DNA from: Paralichthys olivaceus
Taxonomy: Eukaryota; Chordata; Actinopteri; Pleuronectiformes; Paralichthyidae
DNA: 64,000 nt
Direction of reading: 5' to 3'
Assembly (NCBI RefSeq): GCF_024713975.1
Contig: NC_091107.1
Coordinates: 14,373,501-14,437,500 of the forward strand
The notes below the pieces were generated by a model that saw only the letters and a program-made list of their open reading frames with translations, made no database searches and was not told the origin of the DNA. Of this stretch, positions 13,021-25,190 are shown in pieces; the first letter of the stretch is position 1; every line of letters begins with the position of its first letter. The position numbers and the translations under genes are program-made.

Positions 13021-16000
13021 TACCTTCAGTCCTATTAATAACTCAACACTTTGACTGAGTCAAGAGCAAGAAAAAGTTGATTTGAGCCACAGGAAACAAT
13101 TGGTTTAGTGATGAGATTGATAGAAGGTTGGGATGTGATAAAGAACAAAAAATACGTAAGGGTAGTTTGCACAATTTGAACTATATTTGTCACAGTGTAA
13201 ATTAAAGACAACCCACCAAATACAATGGTTTCTCTGTTTGTGAAAACAATTGTGTCAATTGAAACATTTGCGTGAAAATAACTCTCATGACCTAGTGATG
13301 ATATCAGGGTTATCTAAGCTTTTTTCTTTGACATTAAGAACTCATAATACATATGTTACAAACTGGGAACATGAGTTTTAATAGGAAGTGTGTTGCTATA
13401 ATGAAGTGCATTGTGGGACATGTTGGATCCAGCCACACTACTGAATAAACATCAGGATATCTCTGCCTTTGATGTTTCAGTCTTTTGTAACTTGTCTCTC
13501 TCTCTCAAGATTTCACCTCTGAACACATTTTCAGTTCTTTGAAAGAAACAATGTATCAGTTTGCTAATTGCCAAAAGTCTGCAAGGAATCTAACAGCAAA
13601 ATAAAACAAAGGGAGACCACCTCGAATATTCACAGTGGTTTGTCAATAGATTAACCTGCTGATTCACAAAAATACACAGTAGCTGTGCAAAATATCTAAG
13701 CACTAAAATGTATCAACGAAGTTCATACAAGGTGCTGTGGACAGAAGAATTCAAATTCAACTTGAACACAGTTCTCCTCTGTAAAGTCACGTATAGTTTG
13801 TTTGTATTTAGCCTTTCCAAGCATCTTGGAGAAGTTCTTGTTCTTCCTGTTACTAACAATAGTCTTCATGACTCTGTCTGAATATCTGGGCTCATTGTCA
13901 GGCTGCAGAATTCAATTGAGACTGATGGTTCTACCTGACATTTAAGAAAATGAACTTGTACCAAAAACCAGTCATTTGTATTTTTTGACTGATTGTCATT
14001 GAAATGTTTAATAAATCGGTGTTACTATTGCATTTAATAAAGAGAAGCAGAATATCCCTCCATATGAGAGACTCGAAGGTGACAATGTGCTGCATTTGTT
14101 ACAGTTTTTGCTCAAAATTATTATTCAACCAACTGAGTAATCTTTTCAGCTCTAGTGGACTGTTTAATCACCTTGACTCATATGTTATTTACTCAGCATG
14201 TAAATAGAGGGGGAGGTGATGCAAAGGGATGGAAAACTGGGGCAAAACTCAATACACAACTTGTAGGGGCGAACTAAACATCAAAAAAGTAAATTTGACA
14301 AAATCAGAAACATCCTTTATCATCTCTAAATTGCCTCAGACAGAGCACAGAGAATCAAGATGGTGAATCCACAGATGGAAGAAGCACCTGCTCTTCTCCT
14401 CAAAAACAACAACTAACAATGCACACTAAAGCAGGCTAAACATAACCACAGCAGTGTTGATCCTGAAATGCCTGCACAAGCAGCCAGTGGTAGCCATTTT
14501 TGTATTATTCTTCCACCAACCTATTGACCTGCTGTTAATCAAATTCTGGGGAAACTGTTTGGGTGCTACAGGAAATCCACAAGCACAAAAAATAAATAAA
14601 TGAGAAAAAAAATCCATTACTTCTCATCCAGACAGGGGTATCCACTCAGCTATAGAGAAATGGGCTTAAGATGTCAGCATCTGCCACATCTGTCTCACAT
14701 TCATCAGTCCCCTCGCTCACTGTCTTCCAGCCACATCAGCTACTCTCCTCTCTGGACATGTGTTGGTCCTCTCACGCCCTCAGGCCAAGCACATTTGAGT
14801 ATTTAATCACTCTCCATGTCCCATCCCCTTTGGAATCAGACACAATGCACAGTGCCGGTAAGAGCAACCACTTCATAGAGAAAAAAAATCAATCCTTTTT
14901 TGAAAATACCGGTTTATTTTCATTCTCTCTGTTAATACTCCACAACAGTGAGCTCTGCCCAATGTCATTGCTTCTTAGCCCAAGTCAGTCATTTCTCATA
15001 CATTAATATATCTTAATAGCTCTACATTGTGATTTAGCAGGATAAATCTTCAAGGACTAAAAGGGCTCCAATGAGAAATATACCATTTATTTGCACACTG
15101 CACAAACTGACCGAGCTGCCACGCAGAGTTACGGTTTCCCGATTTAATCACATTTCTGGATTGAATTTGGGTTCACCAGAAGAGCAACGACGGCTAACGA
15201 CAAGGGCCGTTCACCCTGTTTTTCGTCTGAATTCAAGACACACTGCACAGTGTGTGTGTGGCTCACAGCCTGCACCCACTGACCCCACACTCACAGCTGC
15301 TCTCACCCATCTCTGCTCTCCTCTAGCTGTACCGGCTAAATCAAACAGCACAAGAGACACTCGCATATCGGGGCCTGTTTACCTGTATGCTGTTAATCTA
15401 AACATGATATCTTTGAAGATTGTCTTTTTTTTTTGTCATATTCAGCTCCAAGGTCAAGCGAGACTGGATGGTAATTAGTCTCAATCCAATTTCAAGCGGA
15501 TTGTGAAGTATCCAAGATGGCAGAGAATCATCCCTAAAGAGGAATCATCACATTCAAACAGGAGGGTCTGTATTACTCCTGTGAGAAAGCACTTATGTGA
15601 CATTTTAAACCATTTAAATTTTTTGATTTTGACAGACTGGATCACCTGACAAATGAAGATTTCATGTTATTGTCCAGGCAGGGAGTCTAAGCCATATTTG
15701 AAGATAGTAAAGCCAGGCAGCTAAAAACATCTTTGCATGAAGTTACTACAATAAAATCTTTGTTTCAACAGCCTACTGAGGACTAGCTGTTTTTCTTTTT
15801 CAAGCATTTGTGATGTGAGATCTCTCAATGGGAGTGATGCTGGTTTTGAATCACTGTCACGCCCCTGAATGTAGAGACTAGACTAATCTTGAATTAACGT
15901 TTAATTCTCTCCTCCCAGAGAGATGGTTGGTTTGGATTACAGATCGGATACTGCAGCAGTTGATCAGGTGTTAGTCACTTGATTGTTTTCCTTGTACATA

Positions 16001-16106
16001 TATTAAAAGAAAATATATGGATGTGGCTGCCTCTCCTCCATCCAGACGTGCCTCTCCCTCTCCCGCACCTCGCGCCAACACCTCCTCATCACCTGGCTGC
16101 GCGCAA

Positions 16107-16108
<2 letters not shown>

Positions 16109-16178
<70 letters not shown>
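16109..16178 (+). repeat. (AC)35 microsatellite
   Basis: Seventy bases of uninterrupted AC dinucleotides. This produces the poly-Thr/His and poly-Cys/Val frames at this place. Confidence 0.97.
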
Positions 16179-16180
<2 letters not shown>

Positions 16181-16816
16181 AGAGAGATCACACATTACTT
16201 GCATGTTCACAATCAGAGGAACTACAGCCCATGCACACGCACAGATATACAAGCCAGCCATACTCCCATTCCACTGTGTAAACACACAGATGCTCCCTCC
16301 ATCACGGCCTTACGCAGAGCCAGCCTCCGTCCACTGACGCGGCTGTCAGTGCCGCTGTGGAGGCATTCGCTCCAGCATCACCAGTCAGCTGATGGAGGCT
16401 TGTTTTTAGGTGAAATATTTATGAGGGCTTGTCACGACTGGACTTAAACGCGTTGGCTGCGTGTGGTCGCAGTGCGCGGCGCTCTCCTCCTCGTATTGCC
16501 CATCTCTTCTTGTGTTTTGGGGGATGAAACGCAGGCCCAACATTAAACGAGGCTTTCAAGGTTGAATCATTCGCCTTGTGAGCGCACAGATGCTCGCTGT
16601 CAACCTCGCGTTTCTCGGATTTCTCCGCGTAAAAAAAAAAAAACGCCAGCACGCAGGCAGGCAGGCAGGCCCGACGTCTCCTCCGCAGTAGAGCATTGTA
16701 TTTTTCCTGCTGCTTATTAGGCAGACAGTTGTGTTTTTTCAGCGTGACAGCAGCCAGACGATGAAGGCATGATTTATGAAGCCAAACATGAACTGAATGA
16801 AGGTGTGATGTCTTAC

Positions 16817-17110
16817 CTTGGTGACTGAGCAGCCTGTGGCCGGCGCGGACGCAGACTGTGCGCGCCGAGATCCAGTTGCCCAGGCTCGTAAAAATCAGAC
16901 AACAACAAAACCACGCCGGTTGTTGATGACACAGCTGTCTTGGTGTAGACGGGAGGGAAGGAGGAGAGAGAAAAATGCCTCCCCAGACGTGTCAACTGAC
17001 GCGCAGAGGAAAAATCAGTTATTCAGACGCATATCACCGGATTTACGCCTTTTCTTGACGTGCAGGGTCTTCCATTTTTATGATAAACAGCCACACTGTG
17101 CGCACCGAGG
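16817..17110 (-). promoter_or_regulatory. Candidate non-coding first exon and CpG-rich promoter of the left-hand gene
   Basis: On the minus strand the sequence CAGTCACCAAG is followed by GTAAGA at 16816 downward, a strong donor. The preceding bases, and the flank to about 17.4 kb, are much richer in CG dinucleotides than the surroundings. A short open frame starts with ATGGAAGACCC and stops after ten codons, so the exon is probably untranslated. It is the natural partner of the coding exon at 792-1039. The transcription start cannot be fixed by eye. Confidence 0.45.
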
Positions 17111-18654
17111 CTAGGTGAAGCCTGGTCGGTGCGCGAGCTGCCCGAAAACCATCATGCGATTCAATGCGACGTTACTAAACGAACGCTCCTCTGCAGAAAA
17201 TACACGCACAGGTAGAAGGGAAAAAACACGACATCCATATGTGTTGGTTTCAAAAAAGCCTCCGACTAGACCTCCGCAAAACAAACATGTTTTCAGATCA
17301 GCCCTGGAGAGAGAGGGAGGGAGAGAGAGAGAGGACGCCAAAACAGAAATGCGCAGATTTCAGCGCGCAGTGTGTTGGTTCAAGCGCTGGGCATCTTCAT
17401 CGTGCATTTGCATCCATATCAATATTCACACAAGACTTCCTGACAGGAGACCAGTGGTGGTTTGTTGTTGAAAAATAAAGAAAACACACACACACACACA
17501 CACAGAGGTGGCTTTGAGTCCAACTGCGACGAGATGCTGTTATCTGCTTCTTTTTTTTCAACAGAGCGAAAAGAAAATCCCTTTCACAGCTTCACATTCA
17601 GCAGCAGGCTGATTCAATGAGAGTAGATGTATGTAAAGTAGAGAATATGAACTAACGCCACTACTCTTTGGACTGTTTGCAGACTTCTATGCACATTTCA
17701 ATTAACCACTGTGACAACTGTCTACCTCAGTATTTGCATGAAGTGTTTGATAAAAGGATATGAATGTGTATGAATGTATTTTTTATTTCTATTCAGATAT
17801 TTATTGACGGCACCAGTTAGAGACATGGGGAAATAAAACTTTCAGCACTGATAGCTTGTTATTTCTGCAAATTACAATTAAGCCTATGATCCTAAGATTT
17901 TTTTTAATTTAATAAACTCATCAGCTTTCTTTTTAAACTAACATGAGGTTACACATAGGCAGGACTACCATATGTGATATTATTATGGAAGTGCTGCAGT
18001 GATGTAATAGGGGATGAAAATACTATTAAGCATAAAATCATCTCGTACATAAACCCAGTGTTGAGCACCACAGATGCAAAGTAGGCTAAGCCTGCATGAC
18101 ATTTTGTTTGGACTGAATGTAGATGGCCAGTCAGTATGAAAGCCAAGAGGAAATTTACTGGCCAGAAAATAATAACAGCAAGTGAATGAGACAGAGCGGA
18201 GCCCGAAACCCAAAAGACCAAAAACATCCGAATGAAATCTTGCCTTCATGTTTTCTTGTCCTATACATAAGCATGCAAATGTAGTGTTGTTTTTTTAGGA
18301 TGAGTCACATGACCAAGGCTGACACGCCCCCTGAAGTCCAAGGGGCGACTGGTGCATATAGACAAGACAGCTGGTACATGGGAGAAGTTTGCCTTCAAGG
18401 CTTTACTGCCAGGAAGCCTGAGCACTTTCACAATGTGAAAGGGTCAATTCTTTTAAAACCCAAACCATCTTTTCAGAAACATAACCAAGCAGTTTGGTTT
18501 TGGTTTGAGGTGAGACACGAGCTCCCTCTTGAAAAACACAGACCTCTTATCACAAAGGTGAAGTCAGGGGAATCTTTGAACTGCTGCAAGTAGATCTATA
18601 CAGCAAAGTGCAGAGGGCAAAGTACAGATGGGTGACAACTGAAAGCAAAAAACA

Positions 18655-19210
18655 ACATCCTAGTAAGGTGTTGGGTCACCTCAAGCTACCAGAACAGCCT
18701 AAATGCACTTTGACATTGACTCCATGAACCTCTGGACTCCACTGAAGGCAGGAAACAGCATTTGTCAGAAAGATAATCCATTGTTAGACATTTTGATGAA
18801 GAGCACGGTTTAAGAAGTCTCTTGAAGTCCAAAAAGGCCATCATTTCAAAGTGCATCATTTTCACACTTAGTGTGTGATTAGTTCAGTAGCCTTGGCCTG
18901 TGGATGGGTGCATTGTTATCTTGGAAGCAGCCACTCCCATCAAGATATAAATGTTTCATCATAGGATAAAGCTGATAACTTAGAAGTGACCCTTCCATGA
19001 GAGAAAGGGAATCAAGTGGACCGAAACCTGAAATGGCCCCTGAGGCATAATCAAGCCATTGGATTCGGTAACTGTTCTTTTTGTTTACCACACACATGCA
19101 CTTCCCAGCTTGTTAAGAATGTGTTGAAAGAGGACTCATCTGACCATATTATTCCTTATTCGTCACATCTTGGTAGATGGGTGCTTCTAGTTTTTTTACA
19201 CAAATACACA
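18655..19210 (+). repeat. Degenerate copy of a common teleost interspersed repeat
   Basis: Recognisable blocks include GGTGTTGGGTCACCTCAAGC, CTGTGGATGGGTGCATTG, CCACTCCCATCAAGATA, ATGTTTCATCATAGGATAAA and GTGACCCTTCC, in the order known from a frequent fish repeat. Its coding potential is destroyed. It is probably a DNA-transposon derivative, but the class is an inference. Confidence 0.5.
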
Positions 19211-20046
19211 TTCATCTGTGTAATAACGGGTTTACACACTACTGTAAAAACCCTCACAATGTAATTGTCAACAGACTGTTCTTGTTGACACAGTCTCATC
19301 ACTTCCTGCATTGACATTCTTAATCAAATGAGAAGTTGTTTCTTTTTACTTTACATGTGACAATAAAATGCTTGAGCATCATGTTCATCAAATGTGCGCT
19401 TTCCTATAGATCAAAATGCAGATGTCACATTTGTCCTGTTAAAGCACTGGCCAGTAGCAAAGACTTTGAGACTGAAGCACCTCCTCAACAATGACCCCTG
19501 TTCCAAAATCACTAACATCTTTTCCTCTTGTCACCTTCACAAAAAAATCAAAAGCATTGGGCCTGCTCAACATTTTTCTACACAACACAGAGCATGACCA
19601 GTGGCTCAGGTCTTTTGTTGATTACAAATGTACACTATTTATAACAGGCACAAACAGGACCATCAAAGACTGGGCTGGTAAAAAAACTGGCTATTTTGTC
19701 AGCCCACCAGTCCAATGGTATTTTCCCTAGTGTTCCCAGTGACCAGTAAAACGCTACCGTTATGATTTCCTCCCGAACCTGTCCAGGAGCAACACCCATA
19801 AACACCACCACACTCACTAATTGCATATGGCTCACTATATATTTCTATACTTCTAAGAAAGTCATGAAAGAATTGAATGAACGAGAGACTATGAAAAGAG
19901 AGAAGTTGCTGTAACAGAAGCTGATCTGGTATTAAGCAGCCTGTGTGATTTGGGGATCAGAGGAGCTGTCCGTGGTACTGAATGGGGATACTGTGTTGTA
20001 GTGACATATTGCAGTCGTCTACTCTGTGAATTCTGTTCTTGTTTAT

Positions 20047-20105
20047 TACCTCCACCACAGAATGTATGTTTTGGCTGCATTTGTTTGTTTGTTTGTTAGC
20101 AGGCA
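20047..20105 (+). repeat. Fragment of repeat family A
   Basis: TACCTCCACCACAGAATGTATG followed by a TTTGTTTGTTTGTTAGCAGG run matches only the first part of the family. Confidence 0.4.
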
Positions 20106-21212
20106 GTGCGTGATAGAAAAAGTGCTGCATATAGAAGTGCTGTATGAATGAGACTTATGCTGTAAAGCAGAGTAGTCACCAAAACACAAGTGCTACATAA
20201 ATGTAGTCAATCTACCATGAACTTGCAAAGTCATCTGCACATAATGCAAAGCTTTCCTGTTTCCTGATATGATCCAGTTGTCGATCGTTATTTTGCTGCT
20301 GTTAGCTCAACACTTCCTCCTCCTAAAAAAAATTTAAATTAAATACTTTGTATTGTGAAACTTCTGCAGGAAATGCTGTGCTTCACTAACAGCAGCTTAA
20401 CTCAGGGGAAGCACGTAGAAGCGACCAGACTTAATAAGCAAGAACAATATTTACTGTTTCTGTTTAAATATTTAAGGTAGAAGACAAACTCAGACTTTGC
20501 TGTGAGGAAATCAGATGGTGGATTACGTTAGCGTAGTCGAAGTGACTTCATGAAAACAGAAAAAAATTATGTCAGTTCACACAGAGATGAAGGTACAGCA
20601 ATAAAGTAGATAAATAAAGAATTCTACTCAGTACTTAACAGTCAACGTTGCCATATCTATCTGTGACAGTGCTTGCTAGAGTGTCAAAGTATTGGGGGAG
20701 TGGATTTGTTATCAGCAGCTTTACATGATCTGGTCAAAGTGCATCTTGCATGTTGAAGTTGTCTGAACTGGTGAATCTGCATCCATTCAAATTTACTTGG
20801 GAATAAACTCTTTAATAAGGTAATGTACTCTGTTTTATCCTCAGCAGTGTGACCTTAACAGTTTCATGTTGTTTTAAAGATTTTCAGCCACGTGAGTTTT
20901 GTGGTGCTACAAGTACTGAGTGTTTTATTTGTGAGCAAATCAAAAATCCCACTGCCATAGGTTTGCCTGTGGGCTTGTTCATAAGTTAGTCATTTGATCA
21001 GGCCTGCAAGTCTTCAAATCTATGTATTCCAGAAAAAAAGATGGAAAGCACAAGTTGGAATTCAGCTAACTCATGCAATCTGATCTCTATAAAGACATCT
21101 ATTATAAATGTAATAACTCAATTAGAGAAAAGAACCTTTGTCTTTTGATAAAAAGTGCAGTTTTAAGTATCATTAATTGCTGAACTGATGTTGTGGTCTT
21201 CAGGTTGCAGGA

Positions 21213-23984
21213 ATGACTAAAGTAAAAAGTCAGTGGAAGGCGTTTATAGAGGTTTTAAGTACTCTGAAGTTTGTAGTGACCTTTCTCTTCTTAGGTAAGA
21301 CCCCACCACACTTATCCTTAATGAACTTGTATAACATGATACTTCATTATTTATTCAACTTGTATCTGTGCTTATTCAATCTCTTGTGCCCCTAAAATAT
21401 ATGTTCTCGCACTATCAATCACAGGGCTGGCTTCTTATATCTTGTTCGTGTATCTTATGTTTACCTCGCTGTGGCCACTCCCCACTCTGTATTTCATATG
21501 GATGGTGATGGACTGGCACACTCCTGAAAGAGGTAAAGGAAATGACACCATTCAAGCATCCATGAACATAGTAGAATCCCAAATGTCAGTTTCATTCTAC
21601 ATATATGTTACAGGAAGGTTGTAAACTGGTCATAGTGGAACATTAACTCAATGAAGTTCACTCGAATAAGTTGTGCTGTTGATGGACTATTTTCCCATGA
21701 TGCATGGCACAAAGGAAACATAAATAAAACAAAAACAACCACAGTTGTGTAAGCACTACAAACAATTAAACATTTTTGAGATTGCTTATTTCTATTACAG
21801 TTACAGGATGAAACGTGTCACTCACTGTGCAGCAATTCCATACAACATATTAATTACCTCTGCCAGGGAGTTTATGCTTTCATCAGCATTTGTTTGTTTG
21901 TTAGTTACCAGGATTTTGCAAATACTACTGGAGGGATTACCATGAACCTTGGTGGAAGGATGTGGTATATGTCAGAAAAGAACCCATTAACTTTTGGTGC
22001 AGGTCCAGATGATAGGGCCTTTGTTCTAATTCTCACCCATTTCCCAGGGAATAATTCATAGTACTTGCTGGAAAAAAATTAGGACACATAGGAATCAGAT
22101 ATCTATGAGTCTGTGTAACTTGGTGCAGCTTGATTGAATTTGAGGGGACTGTTGGACCCTGACAGTCCTATGTGATATGATGAGCTCTAATCTGTATAGT
22201 TAGAGCAGGAAGTGCTATGAAACAGGGACACACTCAAGAGTCTCTAAGATTTGTAACATCTCCATCAGGGGGCAGAAGAACATCATTTGTGAGGAAGTGG
22301 AGGGTGTGGGAGCATGTCAGAGACTTTTTCCCCGTCAAAGTAAGTTTGGCTCTTTAATCACCTGAACCGTTTGAACAAATGGATGATGTGGCAGTGATTC
22401 AATGTATCCAATGTCAAAGATATTTATGGGAACCTGGACATTATCTGCAGTGATTCTTTATTCAAGAATATTTACCGATATGGCAACACATCGAAGAGTG
22501 AGACATCGTTTTTATGAAGCACCTTCAATCACCACACTTTCATCAAATCACTTCATTATCTCCAAGAACAACTAAACTGTTTTAAATCTCATTTTCCCCG
22601 ATAGAATAATTCTACAGTGAAACTGGGCTTGGATTTTTTGTAAATCAGAGATTGACGCTCTTAATCCTCCTGTGCCTATATTTTTGCTCAGTTGGTGAAG
22701 ACAGCCGAGTTGAGTCCGAACAAGAACTACATCTTAGGCTACCATCCACACGGCATCATGGGCGCTGGAGCGTTCACCTGCTTCGGCACAGATAGCTGCG
22801 GCTTCTTGGAGGTGTTTCCTGGGGTTCGACCCACCCTGGCTGTACTGGCCGGGCTCTTCAGGATACCATTCTTTAGGGATTACATAATGACCGCAGGTAT
22901 TTATAACGCGTTCAGCAAAAGGGCTGAACTATTCTGTCTCTTTGTCTGATAAGCAGTTTATATGAGGTCAAATCTGATTAGAGGCCGACTCTGGCACTGG
23001 ACCATTAGGTTACTGATGCAGTTATGCAGCTACAATATCTAATATTTATTTTTTAAGTATATGTACCAGAGAAAAAGCAAAAACACAGTTTACTTTGTCA
23101 CACTGCAAATGAAGGTGGAATAGTATTTACATGCAACTGTTGGAACTGTCACATCAAACATGATTTTAATCTTACAACATTTTATTTTGTCTTGCTGTTT
23201 AAAATTTTCTTGAAAACAGAACAATGGTCTTCAGCTGAAGCAAACTTATGTTACTCTCTTACTTTGTCTGATCAGGCCTTTGTCCAGTCAGCAAACAGAG
23301 CCTTGAACACCTCCTTACAAAGAGTGGCAAGGGAAATGCAGTGGTGATTGTGATAGGGGGCGCTGCTGAGTCCCTGGCGTCCACTCCTGAAATGAACACA
23401 GTGTTTGTGAAGCAGAGAAAAGGATTTGTCAGGGTGGCCCTTGAGTTTGGGTGAGCACACTCAAAAACACAAAAGAAATAACACTTGTCAGCAGGTTTCA
23501 TTGAACTCACATGTAACCAGCAGACAGCTGCTTCACACTCTGCTTTAATCTCTGATGATCTTTCTCAGGGCGGATCTGGTGCCTGTTTACTCCTTTGGGG
23601 AGAATGAACTGTTTAAGCAGGTGATTTTCTCGGAGGGCAGTCTGAGTCGCAGGTTACAGGACCTGTTTAAAAACATTGTGGGTTTTGCCCCATGTCTATT
23701 TGTTGGTGAGCACTTTGCGATCCTGCCTTACAGGATTCCAGTCACCACTGTGGGTGAGTATTTCTTTATTCTGCAGATAAGCCTTATTTGCTGTGCTGTC
23801 CATTCCACTCTAAAAACTGTCTCTTCCAGTGGGAAAACCCATCTCAGTCCCAAAGCGGGTTACACCTACGGAGGAGGAGGTCGACCACTATCACAGAGTT
23901 TACATCGAGGCCCTGTCCAAGTTATTCCACGAGCACAAGGTCAGCTGTGGCCTCCCTGAGACTCACAAGCTGCGGATCATTTAG
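21213..23984 (+). CDS. mogat3: Acyl-CoA:monoacylglycerol acyltransferase, DGAT2 family (MOGAT3-like)
   Basis: Seven coding exons: 21213-21294, 21425-21532, 22269-22339, 22692-22896, 23276-23450, 23569-23753 and 23830-23984. They join in frame to 981 nt (326 residues), with GT-AG borders throughout. Members of this family acylate monoacylglycerol or diacylglycerol with acyl-CoA at the endoplasmic reticulum in triacylglycerol synthesis. A hydrophobic hairpin spans residues 17-50. The catalytic HPHG motif is at residues 105-108. Further family marks are FRDYIM, CPVSKQSL, IGGAAESL, RKGFVRVAL and VPVYSFGENE. The opening of exon 4 (LVKTAEL) and the tail (HYHRVYIEALSKLF, CGLPE) resemble MOGAT3 more than DGAT2, but subfamily assignment is by memory of family sequences. 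Oddly, the stretch between GFAPC and LPY is about six residues shorter than usual, lacking the GRGLFS-type segment. The start is the first ATG in a frame with the hydrophobic N-terminus. Its tail-to-tail neighbour is srrt. Confidence 0.88.
21850..22180 (+). repeat. Interspersed repeat family A inside mogat3 intron 2
   Basis: It starts TTAATTACCTCTGCCAGGGAG, with a TTTGTTTGTTTGTTAG run, GGTGGAAGGATGTGGTATATG, ATCTATGAGTCTGTG and GAGGGGACTGTTGGACC. It is a near-full copy. Confidence 0.55.
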
Positions 23985-24159
23985 ACATTTGAACTGCCAC
24001 ATGAACCGGGTAGCTATTTTCTGCTTTAAATGTGGCTGATAATGTCGCTCTGAGAGATGGACTTGAATTTAAACAACAGATTGACCAAGGAAATTCCTGT
24101 CTTCGTACTGTACGTTCTGGATGAATTGGAAAGTAAAGCACAAATGTGCCTTATGTAAC

Positions 24160-24165
24160 AATAAA
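24160..24165 (+). terminator. Polyadenylation signal AATAAA of mogat3
   Basis: The hexamer lies about 175 bp after the mogat3 stop codon and is the first AATAAA on that strand after it. Confidence 0.6.
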
Positions 24166-24284
24166 GATGTGATGCCCATTATGATAGGAATGATGCATTC
24201 AATGTTATGTTATATTTGACAGATTTGATTAGATATTACATTATGAAATTTGGCCTGTGTTGGCATTGTTTTCTGTTTTCATGG

Positions 24285-24450
24285 TTATGTCTGCCAAAGA
24301 GCTTATGTTTCATCCCCTGTTGGTTTGTTTGTAAGCAAGATTAAAACTACTGGACTGATTACCACAAAACTGGAGGGACGTGATTGGTATGGGTCAGGGA
24401 AGCAACCATTTAATATTGTTGTGGATCTGGACCAGGGGGTGGATCAAGGA
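24285..24450 (+). repeat. Interspersed repeat family A, partial copy
   Basis: It runs from TATGTCTGCCAAAGAGCTTATG through GGAGGGACGTGATTGGTATG to GATCTGGACCAGGGGGTGG. The 3' third is missing. Confidence 0.5.
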
Positions 24451-25020
24451 ATATTACACGATAATCAAAACGAGACTGAAACTGTGCTGTTATTATTCTT
24501 TTTAACCTGTGATTTATAAAGTATGGAAATGATGCTGCTTTATGCTATATTTTTTATTATATTGTCACATATTCTGTAGACCGAGAGGCAGCATTTATGT
24601 TATTTTCCTTCAACAGATCATAATTGTTCTTGCACTCAAGCAAAACCTCTGTGGTTTACTAATGTGCACTGTGCAGACGTGTCAAATGATATGTTTAGCA
24701 GACGTCCACGTTGGTTCAACTGTTTGCCCAGCAGAGGGCAACCATTCCTCACACCTTCCTCAACTCCTTTACCAGGAGGGTTGAAAGTCTGGGAACAAGA
24801 GGCCACAATGAAAATGTGCTTCACCATATCTAGAGACAAAAACACACCACAACTAAATTAAAGTGTTTTCTATCACAGTAATCACAAAAATTAAATTGTT
24901 CCATGCAAACATCCTAAATTCCTGGTTGGTTTCAGCTGCTTTTCTAAATATTTTTTTGGCTCTCATCTGTCTAATGTTAAAGAAATTACAGTTTACTTGA
25001 TAAATAATTAATACATATTA
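24451..25020. other. Spacer between the convergent mogat3 and srrt genes
   Basis: AT-rich sequence with no supportable exon. The short plus-strand frames here lack splice sites and family features. Confidence 0.5.
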
Positions 25021-25038
25021 ATATAGTTAGAACATAAT

Positions 25039-25044
25039 TTTATT
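25039..25044 (-). terminator. Polyadenylation signal AATAAA of srrt
   Basis: On the minus strand AATAAA lies about 150 bp downstream of the srrt stop codon, giving a short 3' untranslated region. Confidence 0.6.
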
Positions 25045-25190
25045 GAGGAAGCAGTTTACAGCAGAAGGTAGCTCAAGTTGCACAGTAATTACAAAATGCA
25101 ATTTAAGTAAAGAAATAATCGAATCACTAGGTAAAGCAAGCAGAGCACAACACTGGTAAAGTTCGAGACGGACAGGACCAAGAGAACCTT

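Larger units (their letters stand above)
1040..16816. other. Presumed 15.8 kb first intron, repeat-rich, no other gene seen
   Basis: Between the coding exon at 792-1039 and the candidate first exon near 16.8 kb there is no open frame with family similarity and credible splice sites. The stretch holds several interspersed repeats and microsatellites, listed separately. Small frames are unsupported. The frame at 7977-8216 is a GAG/GAA tract and those at 15971-16285 are a CA tract. Regulatory elements may be present but cannot be recognised from one sequence. Confidence 0.45.
17111..21212. other. Intergenic region between the left gene promoter and mogat3
   Basis: It contains a CA run at 17484-17504, a degenerate transposon-like repeat at 18655-19210 and a small family A fragment at 20047. 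No coding exon could be supported. The last kilobase is the presumed mogat3 promoter region but shows no clear TATA box. Confidence 0.45.

Noticed and set aside
15971-16285. Poly-Thr/His and poly-Cys/Val frames
   Set aside because: They come from a pure AC dinucleotide microsatellite.
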